Source: Chitinophagaceae bacterium (GTDB lineage Bacteria > Bacteroidota > Bacteroidia > Chitinophagales > Chitinophagaceae). Taken from it: a DNA stretch of 11,019 nt. The notes below the pieces were generated by a model. That model saw only the letters and a list, made by a program, of their open reading frames with translations, searched no databases and had not been told where the DNA came from. Every line of letters begins with the position of its first letter. Within the stretch, counting starts at the first letter, position 1. This document shows, one piece after another, positions 1-6,337 of the stretch. The stretch covers positions 18,268-29,286 of the forward strand of contig JACFNM010000005.1 in assembly GCA_019454915.1 (NCBI GenBank), read 5' to 3'. Made by a program: the position numbers and the translations under genes.

Positions 1-823
1 GTGTCAGCCCCACGGTGTCCAGAACATTCGCAATTCGCTGCAATTCCTTAAATGAGTTTATGCTTGCTGTGATTTCAGAATAAACCGTTTGGTAGGTTTT
101 TAGTTCAGTCTCAATATTTAATTTCTGTTCCTCTAATTGCTCAATTCTCGCTGTTCTCGCTGCTGGACCGGCGCCCGACATTGCCCACGGTGGGGCAATA
201 AATACATACAAATTCGTAGTAATTTTTAGAATTTCCTCATTAATCCTCCTTAAAGCAGCTTTGTATGTATTTATTGCCCCCAATGTTTTGCTTTGCGAAG
301 CTTGCAAAGTTTGAAGATTTGACCCGCCCTTAAAAGCTTCAAGCGGATTCTTAAGTGTCAATACCCCCTGCAAAGCAGTTTGCACATCATCTACAGCGTC
401 CTTCGCCGTATGTGCCTGTCCTGTGAAAATCTGCAACGCTGTAGTCGCAAGAGAAATAGCAAAAACAACCCCCATCGGTCCCGAGAGGCTTTGTGCCATT
501 AATTTTAGGGCTTCCTTTGCGCCCCCCGCTTCTTTTGAGAGATATGCGAATTGTTGGGAAAATTGAGTTATGTTGTTGGAAACCCCCATTATCCCGTAGG
601 GTGCGTCCTGGATGGTCTGGTTGAAAGAGAGCATCGCCGATGCACCACCTGACACTCTTTTATTGTACGCATCCAGTTCAGCTTTCGCCCTCTTCGCCGC
701 CTCTTTCTGTTCGTCTATCGCCTTTGAGGCGCCTTTAGTAGTGTCCTTGAATTGCTCTATCGCACTTTCCGCCTGCGCCGTATCAGCGGTTATTTTGACC
801 GTTACTTCGCGTGTATCAGCCAT
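1..823 (-). CDS. Tape measure protein, N-terminal part (cut by window edge)
   Basis: The frame is open for 274 codons from ATG 823 to the window edge without a stop. Tape measure proteins set tail length and line the tail lumen. The N-terminus MADTREVTVKITAD is the usual strand. It is followed by helical, Ala/Lys/Glu-rich sequence (residues 15-54), then IQDAPYGIMGVSNNITQF (71-88), which resembles a segment recurring in tape measure proteins from Bacteroidota phages and prophages. GPMGVVFAISLATTALQIF (115-133) is a membrane-like hydrophobic segment typical of this family. More helical sequence follows (residues 170-270), broken by LYVFIAPPWAMSGAGPA (205-221). The start overlaps the chaperone stop as TAATG. 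Only a G-rich GAGGGGGG lies upstream, so initiation probably depends on translation of the frameshifted chaperone. The rest of the gene lies outside the window. Confidence 0.9.
   Translation of the reverse strand, partial: MADTREVTVKITADTAQAESAIEQFKDTTKGASKAIDEQKEAAKRAKAELDAYNKRVSGGASAMLSFNQTIQDAPYGIMGVSNNITQFSQQFAYLSKEAGGAKEALKLMAQSLSGPMGVVFAISLATTALQIFTGQAHTAKDAVDDVQTALQGVLTLKNPLEAFKGGSNLQTLQASQSKTLGAINTYKAALRRINEEILKITTNLYVFIAPPWAMSGAGPAARTARIEQLEEQKLNIETELKTYQTVYSEITASINSFKELQRIANVLDTVGLT
192..280. repeat. Perfect 21-base inverted repeat inside the tape measure gene
   Basis: The arms are 192-212 and 260-280, exact reverse complements over 21 bases, separated by 47 bases. On the coding strand the first arm encodes GAINTYK (residues 182-188) and the second falls within LYVFIAP (205-211). 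The outer edge carries a further small palindrome, TTGCCC/GGGCAA at 181-198. An identity this long within one reading frame is not explained by codon use. The repeat could fold as a DNA cruciform or as a strong mRNA stem. Confidence 0.85.
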
Positions 824-1230
824 TAGAAGAGCCCCCCTCGCGGTTCGAATCGACGCAATATTGTAACGGCGGTACGCCAAACCATACCATCGCCGTAAGC
901 GATGGGGTTGAATTTGTAAAATTCATAAAGTTGGATAAGCTGGATGGAACGGGGGTCGAAAAATTGTGCAACTCCAGGCTCCCCTTCCCGGGGGTTGAGA
1001 AGCCCAAATCTGTCAAGTGTCGTTTCGATTGTGAATTTTTGTTTTGCATTTCGTTGTTCGAATTCCTGTTTTTCCTGTTCAAATACGGCGGTGAACCATT
1101 CTATGAATTCGTCGTGCGTCTGCAGGACAACCTGTTCCCCGCTATATGTATCCGTCAGAGTCAGCGGGTACTCTTTCGCCGTCCCGCTTTCGATGTCTCC
1201 GTGGTAGTAGAAGTATCCGCAGAGACTAAT
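823..1230 (-). CDS. Tail assembly chaperone, -1 frame extension (lambda T analogue; read as a GT fusion)
   Basis: This frame is open for 135 codons from the A9 run to TAA at 825-823 and contains no ATG, GTG or TTG until a late ATG at 885, so it can hardly be translated on its own. A TAA lies just before the run in this frame. A -1 shift there would give a fusion of 264 aa, 129 residues from the upstream frame plus 135 from this one, close to the size relation of lambda G and GT. The encoded sequence looks like real protein: strands TAKEYPLTLTD and EQVVLQTH, a helix HDEFIEWFTAVFEQEKQEFEQ, then FDPRSIQLIQLYEFYKFNP, ending FEPRGGLF. The stop overlaps the tape measure ATG as TAATG. The T part of such fusions binds the tail tube protein. 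The frame assignment is seen directly; the shift itself is inferred. Confidence 0.85.
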   Translation of the reverse strand: MSLCGYFYYHGDIESGTAKEYPLTLTDTYSGEQVVLQTHDEFIEWFTAVFEQEKQEFEQRNAKQKFTIETTLDRFGLLNPREGEPGVAQFFDPRSIQLIQLYEFYKFNPIAYGDGMVWRTAVTILRRFEPRGGLF

Positions 1231-1616
1231 TTTTTTTTATCAATCGGCGTAAAATCAATTTGCCGTTTTATTTCGCCGCCCCAAGCTTCGGCAAGAAATG
1301 GGTTCGCCATCAAAGCGCCCCAAAGCTGTGCGTCTAATTCGGTGCCTTCATAGTTCAATTTACATTTCACTTCCTCGTCTGTTCTTTCATCCGTGATTCC
1401 CCGCCAATCTTTCACACAATATTTTACTAGAAGACCGTAGTACTGTGCAATTATCTCAAGCCGCCCCGATTCTTCCGGCTCCATATATCGCAGAGTTGAG
1501 AGCTTAGCCATCAGTTCCGCCTCTTGACGTGGTGTCGGATATTCAATTTTTATCTCGACACCTTCACCAACCTTAACCCAATCAGAGAGGTCGTTGTCTC
1601 TTAAGAAAAGTTTCAT
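1161..1616 (-). CDS. Tail assembly chaperone, upstream frame (lambda gpG analogue)
   Basis: The product (151 aa) is the unshifted form of a tail assembly chaperone. It has an N-terminal strand region (WVKVGEGVEIKIEYPTPRQEAELM), a helical middle (GRLEIIAQYYGLLVKYCVKDW), a helix LDAQLWGALMANPFLAEAWG, and a basic, low-complexity tail (STTTETSKAGRRKSTR) typical of a sequence read past a recoding site. In lambda-like phages the G protein and the longer GT fusion load onto the tape measure and recruit tube subunits, and neither stays in the virion. A run of nine A residues (codons 127-129, all AAA) provides the shift site. GGAG lies 7 bases before the ATG. Position between tail tube and tape measure is the classic one. 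Confidence 0.85.
   Translation of the reverse strand: MKLFLRDNDLSDWVKVGEGVEIKIEYPTPRQEAELMAKLSTLRYMEPEESGRLEIIAQYYGLLVKYCVKDWRGITDERTDEEVKCKLNYEGTELDAQLWGALMANPFLAEAWGGEIKRQIDFTPIDKKKLVSADTSTTTETSKAGRRKSTR
1230..1238 (-). promoter_or_regulatory. Programmed -1 frameshift (slippery) site, A9
   Basis: On the minus strand the sequence reads GAT AAA AAA AAA TTA in the upstream frame. The nine A residues contain the heptamer A AAA AAA in the correct register for tandem -1 slippage, after which reading continues ATT AGT CTC TGC. The run lies 26 codons before the end of the upstream frame and just after the TAA that bounds the downstream frame, exactly where the two can be joined. A run this long can also allow polymerase slippage, which would give the same fusion. 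I did not identify a clear downstream pseudoknot or upstream Shine-Dalgarno-like enhancer. Confidence 0.8.
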
Positions 1617-1631
1617 TCTAATCTCCCTATT

Positions 1632-2729
1632 TTATGCCACACCAATAAGTTGTGTGAGCGAACACATAGTAACTTTCAGCGCTTCCCCGCTCGCCGGCTG
1701 TTCGCATTTCAATGTTCCCTTAAGAACCCATACATTATTCTCAATTGCCGTCTCCAAATTTATCAGCGCACCCTTTCCTTCTATTTCCAGAAAACCCAAT
1801 TGTCCCGTTGTCCCCGTACTAAGTTTTATAGTGGCTTCAGTGCCTTCGACAAATTTATTCTTCAGTGCCTGTGTCGTTGAATTATACGGCAACGAAAATT
1901 CAATCTGTGCTTCCGGCGAGACCCTTAGATTTGTGGGGCGCCCGCCCGTTGTTTTGCAGTCCGAGGTTACATTATTATTTATGGTTAGACGGAACTCCTT
2001 GAAACACCCCGAATAGGTGATTGCATCCGTGATGGAGAATGCAAAGGCATTCTGATTATTGTATGGGACAACCGCCGGGGGTGTAGGAAAGGTGAAATCC
2101 CCGCTTGTTGGGTAACCATCGTGGTACCCGGCTGCGAATGTGCAATCAACCTGTGCGAACCTTGCCGTTCCCTGTGCGTTCGGGTTCACGGAAAAATCAA
2201 GCGTGTCCACTATGCAATCACTGTAAACATCAACAAGCTCCGACCCAGTTGTCCCCGTCTCGTCTATAGCTATTATCGCCAACGGCGGCGAAACATTTGG
2301 ATTTGAGTTCCCCTCTGGTTCATACGGATTCGTGAAATCCGGTAAACTGTCTTTGGCAAAAAATGTGAAAACCTGCTGGTAATTATCGGGGTTGGGGACA
2401 GTGTAATCTGTTTCAGCAGCTTTAAGAAGTGCCAAAAAGAACAAAAGCGGCAACTGTTCCCGTATTGCAACTCCACCAAGTTTGACATGATGCAGGCTAC
2501 TTTGTGCGTCCGTGAACGAACGGGCTCGCTCCGCAATTAGCCCCTGAGCACTTGTCAGCTGGTACTCTTCCCTGCTCACCGTCGGTTTGTTTCCCGCAAT
2601 TTTTTCGGGCTCCATGAGCAATGTGTAATTTGCAGTTGTTGTGGTACCTTCACCAATATCCCCAGTTGACCCAAAATCTAATTTGTGCCAAAAACCTATT
2701 TTCGCTTTTCGCGCTATGTAATCAGCCAT
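1632..2729 (-). CDS. Major tail protein (tail tube)
   Basis: This protein (365 aa), placed between the putative terminator and the tail chaperones, is the candidate tail tube subunit, which forms the stacked rings of the tail. It begins MADYIARKAKIGFWH, followed by a strand/turn-rich sequence. There are few helical stretches (LPLLFFLALLKAAETDY, about 93-109), and the C-terminal third is dominated by beta strands (ATIKLSTGTTGQLGFLEIEG). That agrees with the beta-barrel tube fold, though it is larger than simple tube proteins of about 150-250 aa, so an extra surface domain is plausible. It contains six cysteines, all after residue 160, which is many for a cytoplasmically assembled virion protein. 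AGGAG lies 10 bases before the ATG. The call is by position and composition; no decisive motif is visible. Confidence 0.75.
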   Translation of the reverse strand: MADYIARKAKIGFWHKLDFGSTGDIGEGTTTTANYTLLMEPEKIAGNKPTVSREEYQLTSAQGLIAERARSFTDAQSSLHHVKLGGVAIREQLPLLFFLALLKAAETDYTVPNPDNYQQVFTFFAKDSLPDFTNPYEPEGNSNPNVSPPLAIIAIDETGTTGSELVDVYSDCIVDTLDFSVNPNAQGTARFAQVDCTFAAGYHDGYPTSGDFTFPTPPAVVPYNNQNAFAFSITDAITYSGCFKEFRLTINNNVTSDCKTTGGRPTNLRVSPEAQIEFSLPYNSTTQALKNKFVEGTEATIKLSTGTTGQLGFLEIEGKGALINLETAIENNVWVLKGTLKCEQPASGEALKVTMCSLTQLIGVA

Positions 2730-2747
2730 TTTGTTTTATCTCCTATT

Positions 2748-3134
2748 TTATGAACTAGCCCCAACCTCAAGTGTGAAACTTGCCTCTGCCTGTCGGTTTT
2801 CAACCGCTGTGAAGCTCACGCCGTCGATGAGGTTATAGTTGTATGTATTCAAAATTATGTTTAAATTTTTAAGAATATCACTTTTAAATGTTTCGTAATC
2901 AAACTTTTGGACAATTAAGTACAAAGTTACTTTTACCGTGTATCGTCCCAAAACCATCCCAGATGTCAAATCATCAACATTGCCCGCCATCAGTTCGCAT
3001 CGCAGGTATTTCTCTTTTTGTACTATAGGTATTTGCCCGGTGGATGTTACATCTTTATCAATTTCTTTGTAGCCGGAGAACTTCGCAAGTAAATTTCCAA
3101 CTAAAGCCGCCCGTTCTGTCTGCCAATCTGCCAA
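2748..3134 (-). CDS. Probable tail terminator / tail completion protein
   Basis: The product (128 aa) has the layout of tail terminator proteins (lambda gpU, SPP1 gp17 type): an N-terminal helix (RAALVGNLLAKFSGYKEI), central strands (YLRCELMAGNV, GRYTVKVTLYLIVQKF), a helix (YETFKSDILKNLNIILN), and a last pair of strands (GVSFTAVENRQAEASFTLEVG). Such proteins cap the tail tube and connect it to the head. Position just before the tail tube gene agrees. The start is TTG, not ATG: a GAGG lies 8 bases before it, inside the end of the previous gene, and no ATG occurs near. No diagnostic motif is present, so the call rests on predicted layout and gene order. Confidence 0.55.
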   Translation of the reverse strand: MADWQTERAALVGNLLAKFSGYKEIDKDVTSTGQIPIVQKEKYLRCELMAGNVDDLTSGMVLGRYTVKVTLYLIVQKFDYETFKSDILKNLNIILNTYNYNLIDGVSFTAVENRQAEASFTLEVGASS

Positions 3135-3139
3135 AACCG

Positions 3140-3817
3140 TTACCTCGTAAACCTTACCTGTTTAAGTTGCTTAAGATTATCTGCTCCATCCACCACCCCG
3201 TCTCCGTTGGTATCATATACGGTTACAAGCGTCGCAAATTCCTGTTCATATAATTGCCGGTATCGCTCTGCTTTTTGTTCGAACAGATCACCCGGCTCGG
3301 CGGTTATGCTTTCGAAAATCAACTCTAAGCTTTTGTATAGGTGCACCATGTATATTGCGGGGTCAGTGAGATAAACTTGCAACCGGTTTTCTACAAAATA
3401 CTCACCACTTAGTTCTATAAAAAAGTCCCGGTCCATATATGGCAAAATTGCCCCAAAAACACGGTCTGTTATCTCAGCTTCCGAAAAAACCGCCCTGCCG
3501 CTAAATTCTACCCCCACAGAGTACTCAGGTGGCAACATTCCCGTTACAATTAATAATGTGTTCGGCTCTGTATAAGGGAAGTCTCCATTGTAGTGTTTAT
3601 TCAGGTCCCCAACATTTGGATTGTCGTTGTTCCATATATAATTTTTAATCCCAATTTTATTTAAATCCAGCCCCATCGCCCGGAGACGATTGTCAATCAC
3701 TACCTTCGCTTCCGCAATCAACCCAGCGAATGCGGTGGCATAAGCTGGGTCAAATGATTGCAGTGCAGGCTCCCGCCCCAAAACATTCCGGTAAGTCAAA
3801 CCCGTATGTAAAGCCAT
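3140..3817 (-). CDS. Probable head-tail connector protein with C-terminal dockerin/EF-hand-like loop
   Basis: This product (225 aa) is not firmly recognised. Its place, after the capsid genes and before the putative tail terminator and tail tube, is that of a connector or adaptor that joins the portal to the tail. The first part is helical (AYATAFAGLIAEAKVVIDNRLRAMGLD, 25-51). The middle has strands and a DPAIYMVHLYKSLELIFES helix (152-170). Another helix, KAERYRQLYEQEFATLV, leads into the sequence DTNGDGVVDGAD (202-213), a near-perfect 12-residue calcium loop with D, N, D, G, V, D and D at positions 1, 3, 5, 6, 8, 9 and 12, followed by the helix NLKQLKQV. This matches one half of a dockerin repeat. 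The ribosome binding site is weak, so translation may be coupled to the gene upstream. Connector identity is an inference from order. Confidence 0.6.
   Translation of the reverse strand: MALHTGLTYRNVLGREPALQSFDPAYATAFAGLIAEAKVVIDNRLRAMGLDLNKIGIKNYIWNNDNPNVGDLNKHYNGDFPYTEPNTLLIVTGMLPPEYSVGVEFSGRAVFSEAEITDRVFGAILPYMDRDFFIELSGEYFVENRLQVYLTDPAIYMVHLYKSLELIFESITAEPGDLFEQKAERYRQLYEQEFATLVTVYDTNGDGVVDGADNLKQLKQVRFTR
3143..3146 (-). promoter_or_regulatory. Ribosome binding site for a TTG-initiated gene
   Basis: GAGG lies 8 bases before TTG 3134 and touches the TAA stop of the connector gene. Ideal spacing supports initiation at this uncommon codon. Confidence 0.55.
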
Positions 3818-3820
3818 AGC

Positions 3821-4210
3821 TTAATACTCATCAACCCCAGGAGTCCCGGTGTTTTCCTTGATGTAATTCAGAAAAGTTTCACCATGTTCCGGGCGCACAC
3901 GGCTAAGGATAATCGTCCCGTTCGACGCCAATTCATACACTTGTTTTGGCGTCAAACCGGTGAACCCGTCGTCGGTTGCGGAGATAATTCGCTGTCCATC
4001 AAGGGAGAGAATCAAGCCTTGAGCCGGTTCCGTAATATCTGGGTAATGCTGTCCCGTCTCTGTTGTGCGCACGAAATTGTTCCGTGGTCTAACCGCAATA
4101 CGGGTACCGTCTATTATCGTTGCCCGAAAACCGTACCGCTGTGCATGTTCACTCAGACGGTAAAAATCGGCAGGAGTTTCCCCCTGCCTTTGTTTCACTT
4201 CTTTTGCCAT
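3821..4210 (-). CDS. Small uncharacterised head/neck-region protein
   Basis: I do not recognise this product (129 aa). It is soluble, with no membrane segment or signal peptide. An N-terminal stretch ADFYRLSEHAQRYGFRATIIDG (14-35) looks like a helix followed by a strand and recalls small domains that place a helix against a sheet. The middle is strand-rich (RIAVRPRNNFVRTT, GLILSLDGQRIIS), followed by a helix at LTPKQVYELASNG and an acidic tail ending VDEY. An excellent AGGAG stands 9 bases before the ATG, so it is probably well translated. It sits between the signal-peptide protein and the probable connector, with 2-3 bases on either side, and so is likely a minor head or head-tail joining component. 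No specific function can be assigned. Confidence 0.7.
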   Translation of the reverse strand: MAKEVKQRQGETPADFYRLSEHAQRYGFRATIIDGTRIAVRPRNNFVRTTETGQHYPDITEPAQGLILSLDGQRIISATDDGFTGLTPKQVYELASNGTIILSRVRPEHGETFLNYIKENTGTPGVDEY

Positions 4211-4212
4211 AC

Positions 4213-4713
4213 TTAATTCTCCTTTCGGAAGACCACTAAGAAAACCGCAACTTTCTGTGTCCCAACCACAACCGTGTTGCCGGTGCTCTTAGCTGTCAGG
4301 GATATTTTCAATTGGTTGTGCTGCATGAGCGAGTCCCGTTTGAAATATTTCGTACAAACCCCGTAAGCTGTTCCGCTTCCAGTAGTTGTTTGGTCTCCGG
4401 CAAGCGAGATTGTCTTACCTGTGTTGAAATATGAGACACGCTGCGAACCGGTGCCGATGTTTGGAAGGTAAGTTATTACACCCAGCGCGTAACTTAAATC
4501 CTTGCTAATCGAGACCGCCCCGCTCTGCAAGACACTGACACCAACAGAATCATACGGGGGGAGACCTGTAAGGTCAATGTACCCCGTTTTCGTCTGGCTG
4601 TTCGAAATCGTGTCCGCAAATACAAGTCGTAAATCACTTTTTTGTGCATAAATCCCGGCAGTGAGAAATACTGCCAAAAATAAAAATTTTTTTATTGCAT
4701 TCATTTTTCCCAT
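4213..4713 (-). CDS. Signal-peptide-bearing protein of unknown function within the head operon
   Basis: A protein (166 aa) with no recognised family. Its N-terminus is a textbook Sec signal: basic NAIKK (5-9), a hydrophobic core FLFLAVFLTAGI (10-21) and a probable signal peptidase I site after IYA (23), leaving Gln24 at the mature N-terminus. No lipobox cysteine follows. The mature part is rich in Thr, Ser, Gly and Val, is probably all beta, and has a single Cys near residue 119. The position is that of a capsid decoration or head-completion protein, yet such proteins are cytoplasmic and need no export. It could be a decoration protein that acquired a signal, a secreted factor expressed late, or a surface protein affecting superinfection. 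Two ATGs, at 4713 and 4704, share one purine-rich ribosome site; the later one gives a more ordinary signal peptide. It lies 7 bases after the capsid stop. Confidence 0.75.
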   Translation of the reverse strand: MGKMNAIKKFLFLAVFLTAGIYAQKSDLRLVFADTISNSQTKTGYIDLTGLPPYDSVGVSVLQSGAVSISKDLSYALGVITYLPNIGTGSQRVSYFNTGKTISLAGDQTTTGSGTAYGVCTKYFKRDSLMQHNQLKISLTAKSTGNTVVVGTQKVAVFLVVFRKEN

Positions 4714-4722
4714 TCCTTCCTT
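4714..4722 (-). promoter_or_regulatory. Ribosome binding site serving two possible starts
   Basis: AAGGAAGGA overlaps the capsid stop codon. Its first AAGGA is 4 bases from ATG 4713, and its second AGGA is 9 bases from ATG 4704. Spacing therefore does not settle the start of the signal-peptide protein, though the 4704 start has the more usual distance. Confidence 0.5.
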
Positions 4723-5722
4723 ACTTAGTCAAGTACTGAATTAACCCGATCTGCCTGTCATCGCTCGCAACCTTCGTCCAATTGGCTCCGGTTGCAAGGT
4801 CTGTATCAGATGGATTCGTTGTTTGGTCGGTGAACGCGAGTCCAACTGGATGCACGAGGTACGATGCCCTAATAATTATGGTATCTACACCGCCGCTGTT
4901 CAACGGGTCTCGTGCAATCTCGAAATCTGCAATTACACCTGTTCCGGTGTCAACCCTTGTTACATTTTTAGCGCTGAATGTTTGCGCGGGGCGGTTGCGG
5001 AATTTAAAGATTATGGCACCCGGTTTCGCAAGATAAGTTTTATAAACGGAGGACACGGCGGTAAGCGCATCCTCCGCCCCAACGGTCATTCCCAGAGCTG
5101 TGAAGATTCGCCCGCTATCAACCGTAACTGTGGATGCGCCGGCTTCAACTGCAATCTTTTTCGTAAGCATGTCGTTATAGACCTTACTGTTGCATATCGC
5201 AAGGGTCAAATCTTCGAAGGAATCACCCAGCTTGAATTTCGCCGCCTGCAGTCCTTCTAATGAGACCGTGTTCCCGCTATCATCGTGAACATGGCTCCCG
5301 AGCAGGGCGGCTGCAAAAATACCGGTGAGTGCAGAAATGGTGGTATAATTCACTTCACGCGCCAATATGGTGGCTGCCTGTATCGCAACCTCTTCCGTCG
5401 GGTCGTTCGCAGAAACAATTTTCACAATTTCCTCGCTCGCAATCGCAATTTCGCGTTCCAACCATGCAGCTCTATCGTTCGTCTGTGTGAGCTTCCCAGG
5501 TGTGAGTGTGTTACCACTCGCAATACTTGTCATGCGACTGGAAACTGGACTGTATTGCGGTAATGAGACAAATTGCCCCGTTTCATTTGCAGAGATTACT
5601 GCGTCCGGAGCGGGGCGCAATACCTCATTGTAGAAACGCAGTTTATCCGAAAAAACGGCTGAAAGCGCTTCCTTGAAAATGTTGGACTGAAATTTTATGT
5701 CCGTCAAAGCAGTAGTTGCCAT
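4721..5722 (-). CDS. Major capsid protein
   Basis: The product (333 aa) fits a HK97-fold coat protein by length, by position after the scaffold, and by its C-terminal architecture. A segment of beta strands and turns (TIIIRASYLVHPVGLAF, about 283-299) precedes a variable loop with NPSDTDLATGANW (about 304-316) and a final strand, RQIGLIQYL. The HPxGxxF...NPS...L...NW...IG pattern recurs in coat proteins of many siphophages and myophages. The N-terminal part holds a helix-forming segment (LTDIKFQSNIFKEALSAVFSD), as expected for an N-arm, and the middle contains the long helix EEVAIQAATILAREV typical of the spine helix. Its start overlaps the scaffold stop by one base, with AGGA 7 bases upstream. 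It should be the most abundant protein of the operon. Fold assignment is by pattern only. Confidence 0.88.
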   Translation of the reverse strand: MATTALTDIKFQSNIFKEALSAVFSDKLRFYNEVLRPAPDAVISANETGQFVSLPQYSPVSSRMTSIASGNTLTPGKLTQTNDRAAWLEREIAIASEEIVKIVSANDPTEEVAIQAATILAREVNYTTISALTGIFAAALLGSHVHDDSGNTVSLEGLQAAKFKLGDSFEDLTLAICNSKVYNDMLTKKIAVEAGASTVTVDSGRIFTALGMTVGAEDALTAVSSVYKTYLAKPGAIIFKFRNRPAQTFSAKNVTRVDTGTGVIADFEIARDPLNSGGVDTIIIRASYLVHPVGLAFTDQTTNPSDTDLATGANWTKVASDDRQIGLIQYLTK

Positions 5723-6315
5723 TACAATTTCCTAACTTTTAGTTGTACGAATTCTTTGTATTTTTCGGGCGCCTGTTCCGCAAACATCTCCCTCTGTTCC
5801 GGTGTGAACCGGAGATAGTCAGAATAAGTTACCTTGCTTGCGTCTAAGTACCCCCGTCCTGTTCTACCTGCATCCGCCGTTCCAACTTTTGCAGCCGTGC
5901 CTTCCAGCTCGGTATATTCACGGAGCTTCGCTATATCGAATCCGTCTGCAAACTTCCGTTTCGCTTCCGGCAATCTTTCTAGCAGATCCGCTCTAATTTG
6001 GGATTCCAATATATTATATTTTTCTTTCACTTGCAATAGTTCATCCCGTTCCTTTTCTACGGTTACTAATTTATCACCTGTCGTTTCCGCAAGCTCCTTG
6101 TATTTCCCCTGCTCGCGCAAAGCATCCTCTTCTTGCTTACGAATTCTCTTTTTTAGTTCGTCCCGCTGCTTTATCACATCTTTTAGTTCATTTTCTAGAT
6201 ATTCCAGCCGGGAGTTGATGTTGCTGTTAGTTGTTCCCGCTGCTTCACCCACCGGTGCTGTATCCACAGTATCCGTCGGGGCGCCTTCCAGCAAGCTTTC
6301 GTTTTCTTCTAACAT
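5722..6315 (-). CDS. Capsid scaffolding protein
   Basis: A charged helical protein (197 aa) directly upstream of the capsid gene. After an acidic, Thr/Ala/Gly-rich N-terminus (1-33), residues 34-112 form an obvious long coiled coil (LEYLENELKDVIKQRDELKKR and on). A linker follows, and then a basic-tailed C-terminal helix region ending KEFVQLKVRKL. Scaffolds of this design direct procapsid assembly, usually through a C-terminal segment that contacts the coat protein, and leave or are degraded before packaging. No prohead protease gene lies in the packaging-to-capsid stretch seen here, so a protease-independent scaffold is likely. AAAGGA stands 8 bases before the ATG. The stop overlaps the capsid start as TAATG, so their synthesis is probably coupled. 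Identity comes from position and composition rather than from a sequence motif. Confidence 0.82.
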   Translation of the reverse strand: MLEENESLLEGAPTDTVDTAPVGEAAGTTNSNINSRLEYLENELKDVIKQRDELKKRIRKQEEDALREQGKYKELAETTGDKLVTVEKERDELLQVKEKYNILESQIRADLLERLPEAKRKFADGFDIAKLREYTELEGTAAKVGTADAGRTGRGYLDASKVTYSDYLRFTPEQREMFAEQAPEKYKEFVQLKVRKL

Positions 6316-6337
6316 TTTATTAATCCTTTATATTTGT

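Noticed and set aside
213..259. Phase-variable inversion between the 21-base repeats
   Set aside because: The spacer reads without stops in both orientations, but 47 bases is too short for known invertase systems, no recombinase gene is seen in the window, and the inverted reading would replace a hydrophilic helix by a hydrophobic string. Kept only as a remark.
816..1082. Minus-strand frame of 88 codons starting with ATG 1082
   Set aside because: It overlaps the downstream chaperone frame in a different register and is of low complexity (Asn, Ser, Pro). The frameshift extension accounts for the region better and ends exactly on the tape measure start.
811..1353. Open frame on the plus strand (180 codons)
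   Set aside because: It lies antisense to the chaperone frames and the tape measure start, which explain the openness of this region; no protein family is recognisable.
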